Positions 8,733 through 17,319 of a DNA stretch of 64,000 bases are shown in pieces. Source of the stretch: SG8-30 sp963710135 (GTDB lineage Bacteria > Pseudomonadota > Gammaproteobacteria > Steroidobacterales > Steroidobacteraceae); the NCBI GenBank assembly GCA_963710135.1, contig CAVPYY010000003.1, positions 930,001 to 994,000 of the forward strand. The letters are read 5' to 3'. The number at the start of each line of letters is the position of its first letter. Positions within the stretch are counted from its first letter, which is position 1. The translations under genes were made by a program, and so were the position numbers. A model generated the notes under the pieces. That model ran no database searches. It worked only from the letters and a program-made list of their open reading frames with translations, and was not told where the DNA came from.

Positions 8733-9675
8733 ACAAGCTCTCCGCACTGCCCCTGGCCGGGGCCATCATCCTGCTGGTCGCGTTGATCAACGCCGCGTAC
8801 ATCATCGACGAGGCGGAGCAGGGCATCATCGTCCAGTTCGGCGAGCCGATCGGCGACGTGGTCAGCGATCCGGGCCTGCACTGGCGCGTGCCCTTCATCC
8901 AGGAGGTGCGCCGCTTCGACAAGCGGCTGCTGGCCTGGGACGGCGACGTGTCGCAGATCCCGACGCTCGGGCGCGAGTTCATCGTCGTCGACACCACCGC
9001 GCGCTGGCGGATAGCCGATCCGCTGCAGTTCCTGCGCTCGGTTCGCGACGAGAATGGCGCGCGCACGCGTCTCGACGACATCATCGACTCGGTGGCGCGC
9101 GACATCGTCTCCGGGACCGATCTCGAGGAGATCGTCCGTTCGGCGGACTGGAACGTCGATGTGAGCGGTATCGTAGAGGAGGAGGGCATCGCTCTCGACG
9201 AGAGCGACCTGGCGCGTCCCAAGAAGGGCCGTGGGCAGCTGGAGCGCGAGATGCTGGCCGCCGCCTCGCGGCTGATGCCGGGCCTCGGCATCGAGCTGGT
9301 GGACGTGCGCATCAAGCGCATCAACTACATCGACTCCGTCGGGTGCAGGTGGAGAGCCGCATGATCGCCGAGCGCCAGAGCATCGCCGAGCGTTTCCGCT
9401 CCGAGGGCCAGGGCGCGAGCCAGGAGATCCTCGGCAACATGGAGAAGGAGCTGCGCCGCATCCGCTCGGAGGCCGAGCGCACGGCGCAGGAGATCATCGG
9501 GCGAGCGGACGCCGAGGCGACACGCATCTACGGCGATGCCTACGGCAAGGATCCGGAGTTCTACAAGTTCTCCAAGACGCTGGAGAGCTACCAGGCGCTT
9601 GGTGAGAACAGCACGCTCATGATCGATGCCGACTCCGACTTCTTCCGCTACCTGGAGTCCACCAGAAGGCGCTAG
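8729..9675 (+). pseudogene. hflC: HflC, FtsH protease modulator subunit, one frameshift
   Basis: Partner of HflK in the HflKC cage. The GTG start overlaps the hflK stop. The first frame gives membrane anchor and SPFH domain (residues 1-206: MNKLSALPLAGAI, FGEPIGDVVSDPGLHWRVPF, INYIDSV), then runs into stop after ..GCRWRAA. One base is missing near 9339: restoring it gives SV-RVQVESRMIAERQSIAERF and a normal end at 9675 (helical tail, KDPEFYKFSKTLESYQ). Everything except that base looks intact, so a sequencing indel is as likely as a real mutation. A true loss of hflC beside an intact hflK would be unusual. Confidence 0.88.
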
Positions 9676-9729
9676 CGGTCCGGCGATGGTTGAATAAGCC
9701 GCGGGCAACACGCGGCCTGGGGGCGCTTG

Positions 9730-10881
9730 ATGACGGTTCGCGAAATGCGGGGCGCGCGGGTTTCACCCTTCCACGCCGGCGAGATCGGGCGCCGGGCGGC
9801 GACGCGCGCCCGCGCCGGCCTGCCCGTGCTGCCGATGAACTTCGGGCAACCGACGGCGGGTGCGCCAGCTGCCGCCATCGCCGTGGCGCACCAGCGGCTC
9901 GATCACGACGCGCTCGGCTACACCGAATCGATTCCGCTGATAGAGCGGATCGCGCGGCATTATCGCGAGGACTATGGCGTCGAGGTTGCGCCATCGCGGA
10001 TCGTGCTGACTGCCGGGGCCAGCGCCGCCTTCGTGGGAGCTTTCGCCAGCCTGTTTCGACGCGACGACCGGGTGGCGCTGGTGGTGCCGGGATACCCTGC
10101 GTACCGCAATACGCTGAACGCGATGGGGCTGGTTCCGCAGGAGTTCCGCTGCGGCGCGGAGCAGGGTTTCCGTCCGACCGCTGCGCAGATCGCCGCGCTG
10201 GATCCGGTGCCGGCGGGATTGGTGCTGGCCAGCCCGGCCAATCCCACGGGCGCGATGCTGGGCCGCGAGGAGCTGCAGGCCGTCGTCGACGTCTGCCGGG
10301 AGCGCCGCATCCAGTTGATCTCCGACGAGATCTACCACGGCATCAGCTACGGATCCCGCGCCGTCAGCGCCCTGGAGTGCGACCCGGAGGCGGTGGTCAT
10401 CAACAGCTTCTCGAAACTCTATCGCATGCCCGGCTGGCGCCTGGGCTGGGTGGTCGTGCCGGAGGCCTGGGCGCCCGCGGTCGGCGCGTCGCTGATGAAC
10501 ATGTTCCTGACGCCCTCGACGCTCGCTCAGCATGCGGCGCTGGCGGCGATGGACGTCCCCGAGGACCTGGCGCACTGGGTGCGCATCTACGCGGGCAATC
10601 GGCGTCGGCTCCTGCAGGGGCTGGCAGGGCTTGGCATCGACGGCATCGTGCCCCCGGAGGGCGCCTTCTATCTCTACGCGGACGTCGGCCACCTGACCCA
10701 GGACAGCATGGCCTTCTGCATACGCCTGGTCGAGGAGACCGGCCTTGCGCTCGCGCCGGGTATCGACTTCGATACCGAGCTCGGCCATCGCTTCATCCGC
10801 ATCTCTTTCGCCGTGTCGGCCGAGGAAGTCGAGAGCGCTCTGGCGATACTGCAGGAATGGCTGCCGCGCCAGCCACGATGA
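9730..10881 (+). CDS. class I/II PLP-dependent aminotransferase
   Basis: Fold type I aminotransferase of 383 residues (aspartate aminotransferase superfamily). The PLP lysine is in NSFSKLYRMPGWRLGW; other signatures are SPANPTGAMLG, ISDEIYHGISYG and the C-terminal FIRISFA arginine that binds the substrate carboxylate. Substrate is unassigned; alanine, aspartate/tyrosine or a branched 2-oxo acid are all possible. The ATG at 9730 is used, with a TTG codon immediately before it. Its stop overlaps an ATG in the peptide deformylase frame (ATGA at 10878-10881), suggesting co-transcription. Confidence 0.9.
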   Translation: MTVREMRGARVSPFHAGEIGRRAATRARAGLPVLPMNFGQPTAGAPAAAIAVAHQRLDHDALGYTESIPLIERIARHYREDYGVEVAPSRIVLTAGASAAFVGAFASLFRRDDRVALVVPGYPAYRNTLNAMGLVPQEFRCGAEQGFRPTAAQIAALDPVPAGLVLASPANPTGAMLGREELQAVVDVCRERRIQLISDEIYHGISYGSRAVSALECDPEAVVINSFSKLYRMPGWRLGWVVVPEAWAPAVGASLMNMFLTPSTLAQHAALAAMDVPEDLAHWVRIYAGNRRRLLQGLAGLGIDGIVPPEGAFYLYADVGHLTQDSMAFCIRLVEETGLALAPGIDFDTELGHRFIRISFAVSAEEVESALAILQEWLPRQPR

Positions 10882-10907
10882 CGGGCGCGCGGGAAAGCGA
10901 GGAACCC

Positions 10908-11639
10908 ATGTCGCGATCGGTGCTGACCGTGTCGTTCGTTTTCGTCGCCGCCCTGATGGCCGCGGGCTGTGGCCACGTCGATGCGACCTCGCGCGACGCC
11001 GCTGGGCCTGCGGCCGTCCCCGTGACGAGCGAGCCGCCGCGGTCCGGCCCGCATCCTGAAGTGGTGCAGGCGGGCGATCCGGTGCTGCGCAACGCCGCCG
11101 CCGAGGTCGACCCCGCGGCCGTCAATACGCCGGAGGTCCAGGCGCTGATCCAGCGCATGATCCGCGTGATGCGCGAATCCCCCGGAGTCGGCCTCGCGGC
11201 GCCGCAGATCGGCGTGCCGCTGCGGATCTTCGTGCTGGAGGACCGGCAGGAGTACCTGGACGCCAGCTCGCCGCTGGAAGTCGCGGAGCGCGAGCGCGTG
11301 CCGGTTCCCGTGCATGTGTTCATCAACCCCGTGGTCGAGCCGGTCGGCGACAGGACGGTTGCTTTCTTCGAGGGCTGCCTGAGCGTCGCCGGTTACGCCG
11401 GCATCGTCGAGCGCGCGCACGCGGTGCGGGTATCGGGTCTCGACCAGCATGGCGAGCCCCGGAGCTGGGAGGTGAGCGGCTGGCCCGCGCGGATCCTGCA
11501 GCACGAGTTCGATCACCTGAACGGGACGCTCTACGTCGACAGGATGATGACGCGTTCCTTCATGACCGGCGCGGCGGCCCGGCAGCGCTTCGCGGGGCGG
11601 CCGATTGCCGAGGTGCTCAGCGAGCTGGGTCTGCCGTAG
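10908..11639 (+). CDS. peptide deformylase-family protein with lipoprotein signal
   Basis: All three peptide deformylase motifs are present and in order: GVGLAAPQIG, EGCLSV and HEFDHLNG, so the Cys and two His metal ligands and the catalytic Glu-type residue are kept. The classic enzyme removes the formyl group from nascent proteins in the cytosol. This copy instead starts MSRSVLTVSFVFVAALMAAGC, a good lipoprotein signal with Cys at residue 21, then a 30-residue Pro/Ala linker. It would therefore sit in the periplasm on a membrane. The start at 10908 has GAGGA upstream; the ATG at 10878 would add 10 residues and overlap the aminotransferase stop. Substrate outside the cytosol is unknown. Confidence 0.85.
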   Translation: MSRSVLTVSFVFVAALMAAGCGHVDATSRDAAGPAAVPVTSEPPRSGPHPEVVQAGDPVLRNAAAEVDPAAVNTPEVQALIQRMIRVMRESPGVGLAAPQIGVPLRIFVLEDRQEYLDASSPLEVAERERVPVPVHVFINPVVEPVGDRTVAFFEGCLSVAGYAGIVERAHAVRVSGLDQHGEPRSWEVSGWPARILQHEFDHLNGTLYVDRMMTRSFMTGAAARQRFAGRPIAEVLSELGLP

Positions 11640-11652
11640 GCAACGCCACGCC

Positions 11653-12816
11653 TCAGGTCATCTTGCGGTCATCGAGCCCGAACCCGCGCGAGATGATCTC
11701 CTTCATGATCTCGGAGGTGCCCGCGTAGATCCGCGAGACGCGGGCATCCGTGAAGATCCGCGCGATCCGGTACTCTTCCATGTACCCGGCGCCGCCGTGC
11801 AGCTGCAGGCACTCGTCAGCGGTGCGGAATTCCAGCTCGCTGGCGATCAGCTTGGCCTCGGCCGCCAGCTCCGCGCTCAGCCGGCCGTTCACATGCTCCA
11901 TGACGCAGACGTCGACGAAGGTCTGCAGCGCATCGATGTGAGCGCGCAGCTCGGCCAGCTTGAATCGCGTGTTCTGCATCGCGCCCAGCGGCTTGCCGAA
12001 CATGCGCCGCTCCTTGACCCACTCGAGCGTGATGTCCCAGGCCAGCTGGGCCCCGGTCATGTACTGCACTGCACCGATGAGCCGTTCTTCCGCCAGAAAG
12101 TGGGTCAGGTAGCGGAAGCCATTGATCGGGTCGCCGAGCACGTTCTCCTTCGGGACCTTTACGTCCTTGAAGAAGAGCTCGGACGTGTCCTGGGCGTGCA
12201 GGCCGATCTTCTTCAGGTTGCGGCCGCGCGCGAACCCTTCCATGCCGCGCTCGACCAGGAACAGCCCGATACCATAGCGTTGGTCCGGGACCGTTCGCGC
12301 GGCGACGATCACCACGTCCGCAAGCTGGCCGTTCGAAATGTAGGTCTTGGAGCCGTTCAGCAGCCAGTGGTCGCCCTTGTCCTCCGCGCGCATCTTCATG
12401 CCGGCGATGTCGCTGCCCGCTCCAGGCTCCGTCATGGCGATGCCGAGGATCTTCTCGCCGCGGGCGCAGGCGGGGAGGAAGCGCTGCTTCTGCTCCTCGC
12501 TGCCAAGGTGGCCGATATACGGAGCAACGAGCCTCGAGTGCAGGTTCAGGTAGAAGCACGGATCGCCGTGGCGGATGTTCTCCTCGATCAGGACCTGCTC
12601 GTAGCGGAAGTCCTGGACGCCTGCGCCGCCGAGTTCCTCGGGCGCCCACATCAGCAGGTAGCCGTGCTCGCCGGCCTTCAGGTATGCCTCGCGATCGACC
12701 ACTCCCTGTTCGCGCCAGCGCTCGGCGTGGGGCGCGATTTCCGCCTGGAAGAAGCGGCGGGCGTTGTCGCGAAACGTCTCGTGCTCCGGCTCGAAGATCA
12801 TGCGGCGCATGGTCAT
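11653..12816 (-). CDS. acyl-CoA dehydrogenase
   Basis: FAD-dependent acyl-CoA dehydrogenase of 387 residues, introducing the alpha-beta double bond and passing electrons to ETF. Signatures are GIAMTEPGAGSDIAGM, WLLNGSKTYISNG and LQLHGGAGYMEEY. Where short-chain enzymes have the catalytic Glu (YEGT), this has YAGTSEIM; a Glu is found instead in FLAEERLIG, the helix position used by long-chain and isovaleryl-CoA dehydrogenases. It is the last gene of a four-gene run (acyl-CoA ligase, TetR, SDR, this gene) reading leftward. Confidence 0.92.
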   Translation of the reverse strand: MTMRRMIFEPEHETFRDNARRFFQAEIAPHAERWREQGVVDREAYLKAGEHGYLLMWAPEELGGAGVQDFRYEQVLIEENIRHGDPCFYLNLHSRLVAPYIGHLGSEEQKQRFLPACARGEKILGIAMTEPGAGSDIAGMKMRAEDKGDHWLLNGSKTYISNGQLADVVIVAARTVPDQRYGIGLFLVERGMEGFARGRNLKKIGLHAQDTSELFFKDVKVPKENVLGDPINGFRYLTHFLAEERLIGAVQYMTGAQLAWDITLEWVKERRMFGKPLGAMQNTRFKLAELRAHIDALQTFVDVCVMEHVNGRLSAELAAEAKLIASELEFRTADECLQLHGGAGYMEEYRIARIFTDARVSRIYAGTSEIMKEIISRGFGLDDRKMT

Positions 12817-12846
12817 GGTCTGCGGGTCTCCCTTGGCGGCTCGTGC

Positions 12847-13686
12847 TCAGGCACTGGCGCCGCGTTCCTTCATGGCCTGCTCGACGGCGGCGCCGAACGC
12901 GCGCCCCCAGGTCGTGACGAGCGACAGGCCTCCGTCGATCGCGAGCGTGTGGCCGGTGATGTAGTCGCCGCCGGGTCCCGCCAGGAAGACGGCGGCGTCG
13001 GCGACTTCGTCGAGCGTCGCCTGCCGGGGCACCGGCTGTGGGCCCACCAGCGCCTCCTCTCCAGCCACGCTGGAGAAGATCTCCGCGCCGTAGGTGCCGG
13101 CTACCAGGCCCGGCGAGATGCAGTTGGCCCGCACGCCTTCCATTCCGCCCCATTCGACCGCAAGGGTGCGCACCAGGGCTTCGATGCCCGCTTTCGCGGC
13201 ACAGGCGTGCGACTGGTAGCTCATGGGCAGCGTTGCCTGGGGTGCCGAAATGGCAATCAGCCGGGCGCGGGGATTGAGGTGCGGGTGGCAGGCACGGAAG
13301 GTGTGGAAGGTGCCCTTCAGGTCGATGTCGATGACCGAGGCAAAGGCATTGGCGCTCATCCGGGCGGCGGCGGCCGGGAAGTTGCCGGCGGCGCCGGCGA
13401 CAACAATGTCATAGCGCCCGAGCGCGCGGACTCCCTCGGCTGCGGCGGCTTCCATGGCGGCGAGATCGCGGACGTCGGCGCTCAGCGCCAGCACGCGGCC
13501 GCCGGTTGCCGCCACCAGCTCGGACGCGGCGCTGTCCAGGCGCCCGCGGTCACGGGCGACGATCACGACGGCGGCGCCCAGCTCGAGGAACCGTTGCGCG
13601 ATGCCTTTGTTGATCCCGGAACTGCCACCGGTGACGAAGGCCGTCCGGCCGTCCAGCGCGCCGGACCTGAAGATGCTTGCGGGCAC
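12847..13686 (-). CDS. SDR oxidoreductase, 2,4-dienoyl-CoA reductase (DECR)-like
   Basis: NAD(P)-binding short-chain dehydrogenase of 279 residues. The cofactor loop is TGGSSGINKGIA, followed by VAGAAGNF instead of the common NNAG. The active-site region reads ISAPQ...YQSHACAAKAGIEAL, which matches peroxisomal-type 2,4-dienoyl-CoA reductases (QxHxxxAK) better than classic YxxxK dehydrogenases. The likely job is reduction of an unsaturated CoA ester, in line with the neighbouring acyl-CoA dehydrogenase and ligase. The start at 13686 is 14 nt after the TetR stop. Confidence 0.82.
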   Translation of the reverse strand: MPASIFRSGALDGRTAFVTGGSSGINKGIAQRFLELGAAVVIVARDRGRLDSAASELVAATGGRVLALSADVRDLAAMEAAAAEGVRALGRYDIVVAGAAGNFPAAAARMSANAFASVIDIDLKGTFHTFRACHPHLNPRARLIAISAPQATLPMSYQSHACAAKAGIEALVRTLAVEWGGMEGVRANCISPGLVAGTYGAEIFSSVAGEEALVGPQPVPRQATLDEVADAAVFLAGPGGDYITGHTLAIDGGLSLVTTWGRAFGAAVEQAMKERGASA

Positions 13687-13699
13687 GTGGACCTCCGGG

Positions 13700-14353
13700 C
13701 TACTTGCCTGGCCTGCGGGAAACCATGCGGTCGACCAGGCGAATCGTGTGCATCACGACTTCGGTCTGCAGGTGCCGGCCCGGCCGATACCAGTTGGCGA
13801 CCCAGGTCAGCAGGCCGCCGATCGACACGGCCGTCATCAGCGGGTTCTCGACATCGAAGTCGCCACTTGCCACGCCGTCCTCGAGCAGCTTCGCCAGGCG
13901 CTGGTCGAAGTCGCGGCGCAGGCCGATCAGGTGCCTGGCCTCCCTGGCCTCGAGGTTCTTCTCCTCGCGTATGTAGACGACGATGTACTTCTGATTGCGG
14001 ATGATGATGGTCGTGACGTTCTCGACGATCAGCCGCAGTTTTTCCTTCGGCGGAAGCTTGGTGGCGAGCGCCTCGTCCAGCGCGCCGATCGACTTGGTGA
14101 TGCCGATCTCGCAGATGGCGTTGAGGATCTCGCTCTTGTTGCGGAAGTATGAGTACAGGAAGGGCTTGGTGACGTTCAGGGCGTCGGCGATGGCGTCGAG
14201 CGTCGTGGACTCGTAGCCGTGGGCGAAGAACAGTTCGCGCGCTTCCTCGAGGATGCGCCGGCGCTTGAACTCCTGCACCTCCGTGCGCAGCTCGGCGGCA
14301 TTGCTGCGATCCGTTGCGGCGCTCGCTGCGGCTTTTTTCTTCTTCACGGCCAC
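13700..14353 (-). CDS. TetR-family regulator, candidate regulator of the CoA-catabolic island
   Basis: TetR repressor of 217 residues with a short Lys/Ala-rich leader, then the helix-turn-helix (about 30-75: RRILEEARELFFAHGYESTTLDAIADALNVTKPFLYSYF, landmark FLYSYFRNKSEIL). The C-terminal half resembles TetR_C regulators of the KstR2/FadR-like kind that sense CoA esters. It sits inside the operon between the acyl-CoA ligase and the SDR, so it is probably autoregulated from the promoter at 16.0-16.15 kb. A motif repeated in that promoter and two others of the island is the candidate operator. The ligand is unknown. Confidence 0.85.
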   Translation of the reverse strand: MAVKKKKAAASAATDRSNAAELRTEVQEFKRRRILEEARELFFAHGYESTTLDAIADALNVTKPFLYSYFRNKSEILNAICEIGITKSIGALDEALATKLPPKEKLRLIVENVTTIIIRNQKYIVVYIREEKNLEAREARHLIGLRRDFDQRLAKLLEDGVASGDFDVENPLMTAVSIGGLLTWVANWYRPGRHLQTEVVMHTIRLVDRMVSRRPGK

Positions 14354-14360
14354 AGCTTGC

Positions 14361-15998
14361 TCAGCCTCCGATGCGGTCGCGACGAATGACGATGCCGGCC
14401 TTGTCCCGGTCCCAGGTATCCGCAGTGATGCCTTCAGAGCGCAGCTGCGTCTTGAGCACCTTCGAGGACGGCGTCTTGGGGAGCTCGTCCAGCACGCGAA
14501 CGTAGCGGGGGATCATGAAGTACGCCAGTCGATTCCGCAGGAATTCTATCAGCTCCGTGGGATCCACCTGTTTCCCCGGAGCCGGAGCGACCACCGCCAT
14601 CACCTCGTCCTCGCCCAGCTCGCTCGGCACGGCGATCGCGGCTGCCTCGCGTATCGCGGGAAAGGCGATGATCTCTGCCTCGACCTCGAACGAGGAAATG
14701 TTCTCGCCGCGGCGGCGGATGGCGTCCTTGATGCGGTCGACGAAGAAGAAATTGCCTTCCTCGTCCCGGCGGAAGGCGTCGCCGGTGTGGAACCAGCCAT
14801 TGCGCCAGGCCCGTGCCGTCGCCTCGGGGTTCTTGTTGTAGCCGTGGTTCATGGCCCACGGACGATCGGTCCGCACGATCATCTCGCCGACGGCGCCGAC
14901 CGGCACCTCGCAGTCGTTGTCGTCTACCAGTCGAACCTCGACTCCCGGGCGAGGCTTGCCGCAGGTGCCGCGGACCTTGGGGTTGGGCTCCGAGACGATC
15001 GGCGAGGAGATCTCCGTCATGTTGAAGATCGTGTACACGTCGGTACCGAAGCGCTCGTGGAACTCGAGAGCGCCGTCGCTCAGGGGTACGATGAACGTCT
15101 TCCTGACCTTGTGGTCGCGGTCGGCGGGACCAGCAGGGGCCTTCAGCAGGAACGTCGCCATGACCCCGAGCAGGAACACCGCGGTGACGTCGTGCTCACG
15201 GACCATCGGCCAGAAACCGTCGGTGGAGAAGCGCTCTGGCATCACGATTGAGCCGCCGCGCACCAGCATGGCGAAGCACAGGCCCATGCCGCCGATGTGG
15301 AACATCGGCATGTTCACCAGGAAGCGGTCGCTGCCGTCGATGAAGTACCAGGCCTCCGGGCCGGGGTTGGTGTACATGTGCAGGTAGGACGACAGCACGC
15401 CCTTCGAAGGGCCGGTGGTGCCTGACGTATAGATGATCGACTGCGTGTCCCAGGGCTCGATCGGGCGCTCGAGAGGCGCCAGGTCCGCTTCGCTGCCTGT
15501 CAACTCACTGAACCGCGACGTCGGCAGCGGCGCCCCTGAGCATTCGCCGCCGGTCACGATCAAGCGCTCCAGCCCGGCCAGCTTGACGTCATTGAGGCGA
15601 CCGACCAGGTCGGCATGCACGATGGCGAGCCTGGCTCCGGAGTTGGCGATCACGTGCTCCAGCATGCCGCCGCGATACGCGGTGTTGACCGGGACGTAGA
15701 TCGCACCGATGTAGTTGAGCGCGTAGTAGGTAAGCAGCATGTCCGGCGTGCTCGGTTGCCAGCACATGACGAAATCGCCCTGGCGCACGCCGGCGCGCTG
15801 CAGTCCCACGGCGACCGATATCACCCGGGTGCGCGTCTCGCGATAGGTCCATTGCTCTCCACCGTCGAAGATCGCGTACACCTGGTCGCCACGTTCCCGT
15901 GACCAGTGATCCAGCAGGTAGCGCACCACGCAACGCTCGCGTGGCGGGACGCGAGGGTCCGCGTGGCCCTTGCGGTCGGCGTCGGTCGCGGCAGTCAT
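14361..15998 (-). CDS. ATP-dependent acyl-CoA ligase (AMP-forming)
   Basis: Adenylate-forming ligase of 545 residues that activates a carboxylic acid to its CoA thioester. The AMP-binding loop is IIYTSGTTGPSKG, the hinge region GWFHTGDAFRRDEEGNFFF and DRIKDAIRRRGENISSFEVE, and the catalytic lysine near the C-terminus is in PKTPSSKVLKTQL. It is closest in style to CaiC/FadD-like ligases for short or branched acids. It is the first gene of the leftward operon and faces the iron-ADH-family gene across a 150-bp control region with repeated operator-like motifs. It would supply the acyl-CoA used by the rest of the island. Confidence 0.92.
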   Translation of the reverse strand: MTAATDADRKGHADPRVPPRERCVVRYLLDHWSRERGDQVYAIFDGGEQWTYRETRTRVISVAVGLQRAGVRQGDFVMCWQPSTPDMLLTYYALNYIGAIYVPVNTAYRGGMLEHVIANSGARLAIVHADLVGRLNDVKLAGLERLIVTGGECSGAPLPTSRFSELTGSEADLAPLERPIEPWDTQSIIYTSGTTGPSKGVLSSYLHMYTNPGPEAWYFIDGSDRFLVNMPMFHIGGMGLCFAMLVRGGSIVMPERFSTDGFWPMVREHDVTAVFLLGVMATFLLKAPAGPADRDHKVRKTFIVPLSDGALEFHERFGTDVYTIFNMTEISSPIVSEPNPKVRGTCGKPRPGVEVRLVDDNDCEVPVGAVGEMIVRTDRPWAMNHGYNKNPEATARAWRNGWFHTGDAFRRDEEGNFFFVDRIKDAIRRRGENISSFEVEAEIIAFPAIREAAAIAVPSELGEDEVMAVVAPAPGKQVDPTELIEFLRNRLAYFMIPRYVRVLDELPKTPSSKVLKTQLRSEGITADTWDRDKAGIVIRRDRIGG

Positions 15999-16078
15999 GA
16001 CTATCCCCCCGCCCGCCGGGCTCGCCTCGCGGCGACGTTACCGGCTGGTCTCAGCTTCTTCCCGTGAGTAATACTTTG

Positions 16079-16104
16079 TACACCATCAGTAGTACCGTTA
16101 CAAT
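16079..16104. promoter_or_regulatory. paired operator-like motifs between acyl-CoA ligase and iron-ADH genes
   Basis: Read on the minus strand, 16092-16104 is ATTGTAACGGTAC and 16079-16091 is TACTGATGGTGTA, two copies of a degenerate motif of the form TAAYGGTA/TGATGGTA. Close relatives occur at 20397-20427 and 24433-24465. The pair lies mid-way in the divergent intergenic region, where a repressor would control both directions. The TetR at 13700-14353 is the natural candidate. Confidence 0.55.
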
Positions 16105-16149
16105 TGGCGGCACCCGGGCATTTCCCGCCACCACCAGCTGGAGCCGTCC

Positions 16150-17319
16150 ATGTACTCCACCATGATTCCTTTGACCTCGCTCGAGCGCGTCCACAGCGGC
16201 CGACCGGTGGCCGAGGCACTGGCCGAGGAGGCCGAGCAGATCGGCGCCAGGCGCGTATTCCTGGTGGCCAGCCACACGCTCAACACCAAGACCGACGAGA
16301 TCGACAAGATTCGCGCCCGTCTGGGCAAGAAGCTGGTCGGGGTGTTCGACCGCGTGCGGCCCCACGTGCCGCGCGAGGACGTCTGCGCCGCGGCGGCCGA
16401 GGCGGACAGCCTCGCGCCCGACATGCTGGCGTCCGTCGGTGGGGGCTCGGTTACCGACCTCACCAAGATCCTGGCAGTGTGCCTCAAGCACGGGCTGCGC
16501 ACGCCGGAGTCGATGGAGGCCTATCACATCGTCGTGAATCCCGATCACACCGTGACCGCGCCGGTGTTCGACGGGCCGGACCTGCCGGTGGTGATCGCGC
16601 CGACGACGCTTTCCGGCGGCGAGTTCAACGCGCTTTCCGGCGCCACCGACAAGAAGGTCAACGTCAAGCAGGGCTATGTGCATCCGAAGATGGCGGCTCG
16701 ATCGGTGATCCTCGACCCGGCGCTCACGGTGCACACCCCGGAGTGGATCTGGCTGTCGACCGGGGTGCGTTCCTTCGACCACGCGTTCGAGACACTCGGA
16801 TCGCTCGGGTCCAACGACTACTACGACGGCATGGCGATGAACGCGGTGCGTCTCCTGTCGCAGGGGCTGCCCCGGGTGAAGGCCAATGGCAACGACCTCG
16901 AGGCCCGGCAGATGTGCCAGATGGGCGCGTGGTGTTCCATGGTGTCGATCGTCTGCGGCCTGCCGATGGGCATCAGTCATGCCGTGGGTCACGCCCTGGG
17001 TGGCTCCTTCGACGTGCCGCACGGCTACACGTCCTGCGTGATGGCGCCGTTCGCGCTCGAGTACAACAGCGTTGTCAATGGCGAGCGGCAGAAGCTGATC
17101 AGCATCGCCTTCGGCCAGCCGGGCCGGCCGGCCCACCAGCTCGCCGACGAGGCGATCCGCGGGCTCGGCATGCCGCGCAGCCTGACCGCGGTGGGTATCA
17201 AGGAGGCGGACCTCGCGCCGCTCGCCGGCTATACCTTCCAGGACATCTGGTGCGGCACCAACCCGCGCCCGATCGCCGATGCCAAAGAGCTGATCCCGCT
17301 GCTGCGCAAGGCGCTGTGA
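16150..17319 (+). CDS. iron-containing alcohol dehydrogenase family / maleylacetate-reductase-like enzyme
   Basis: Group III alcohol dehydrogenase fold, 389 residues. The NAD(P) motif is SVGGGSVTDLTK; later signatures include PTTLSGGEFN, the His-containing GISHAVGHALGG and the VPHGYTSCVM His. The usual first metal ligand, Asp in GxDALxHAxE, is Arg here (TGVRSFDHAFETL), as could suit a metal-independent enzyme like maleylacetate reductase. The product may be an oxo or hydroxy acid feeding the CoA ligase and mutase. Its stop overlaps the GTG start of meaB by 4 nt, so it is co-translated with the mutase chaperone. Confidence 0.85.
   Translation: MYSTMIPLTSLERVHSGRPVAEALAEEAEQIGARRVFLVASHTLNTKTDEIDKIRARLGKKLVGVFDRVRPHVPREDVCAAAAEADSLAPDMLASVGGGSVTDLTKILAVCLKHGLRTPESMEAYHIVVNPDHTVTAPVFDGPDLPVVIAPTTLSGGEFNALSGATDKKVNVKQGYVHPKMAARSVILDPALTVHTPEWIWLSTGVRSFDHAFETLGSLGSNDYYDGMAMNAVRLLSQGLPRVKANGNDLEARQMCQMGAWCSMVSIVCGLPMGISHAVGHALGGSFDVPHGYTSCVMAPFALEYNSVVNGERQKLISIAFGQPGRPAHQLADEAIRGLGMPRSLTAVGIKEADLAPLAGYTFQDIWCGTNPRPIADAKELIPLLRKAL

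Noticed and set aside
11605..14004. 800-codon plus-strand frame
   Set aside because: Exactly opposite acyl-CoA dehydrogenase, SDR and TetR genes with clear domains; no motif of its own.
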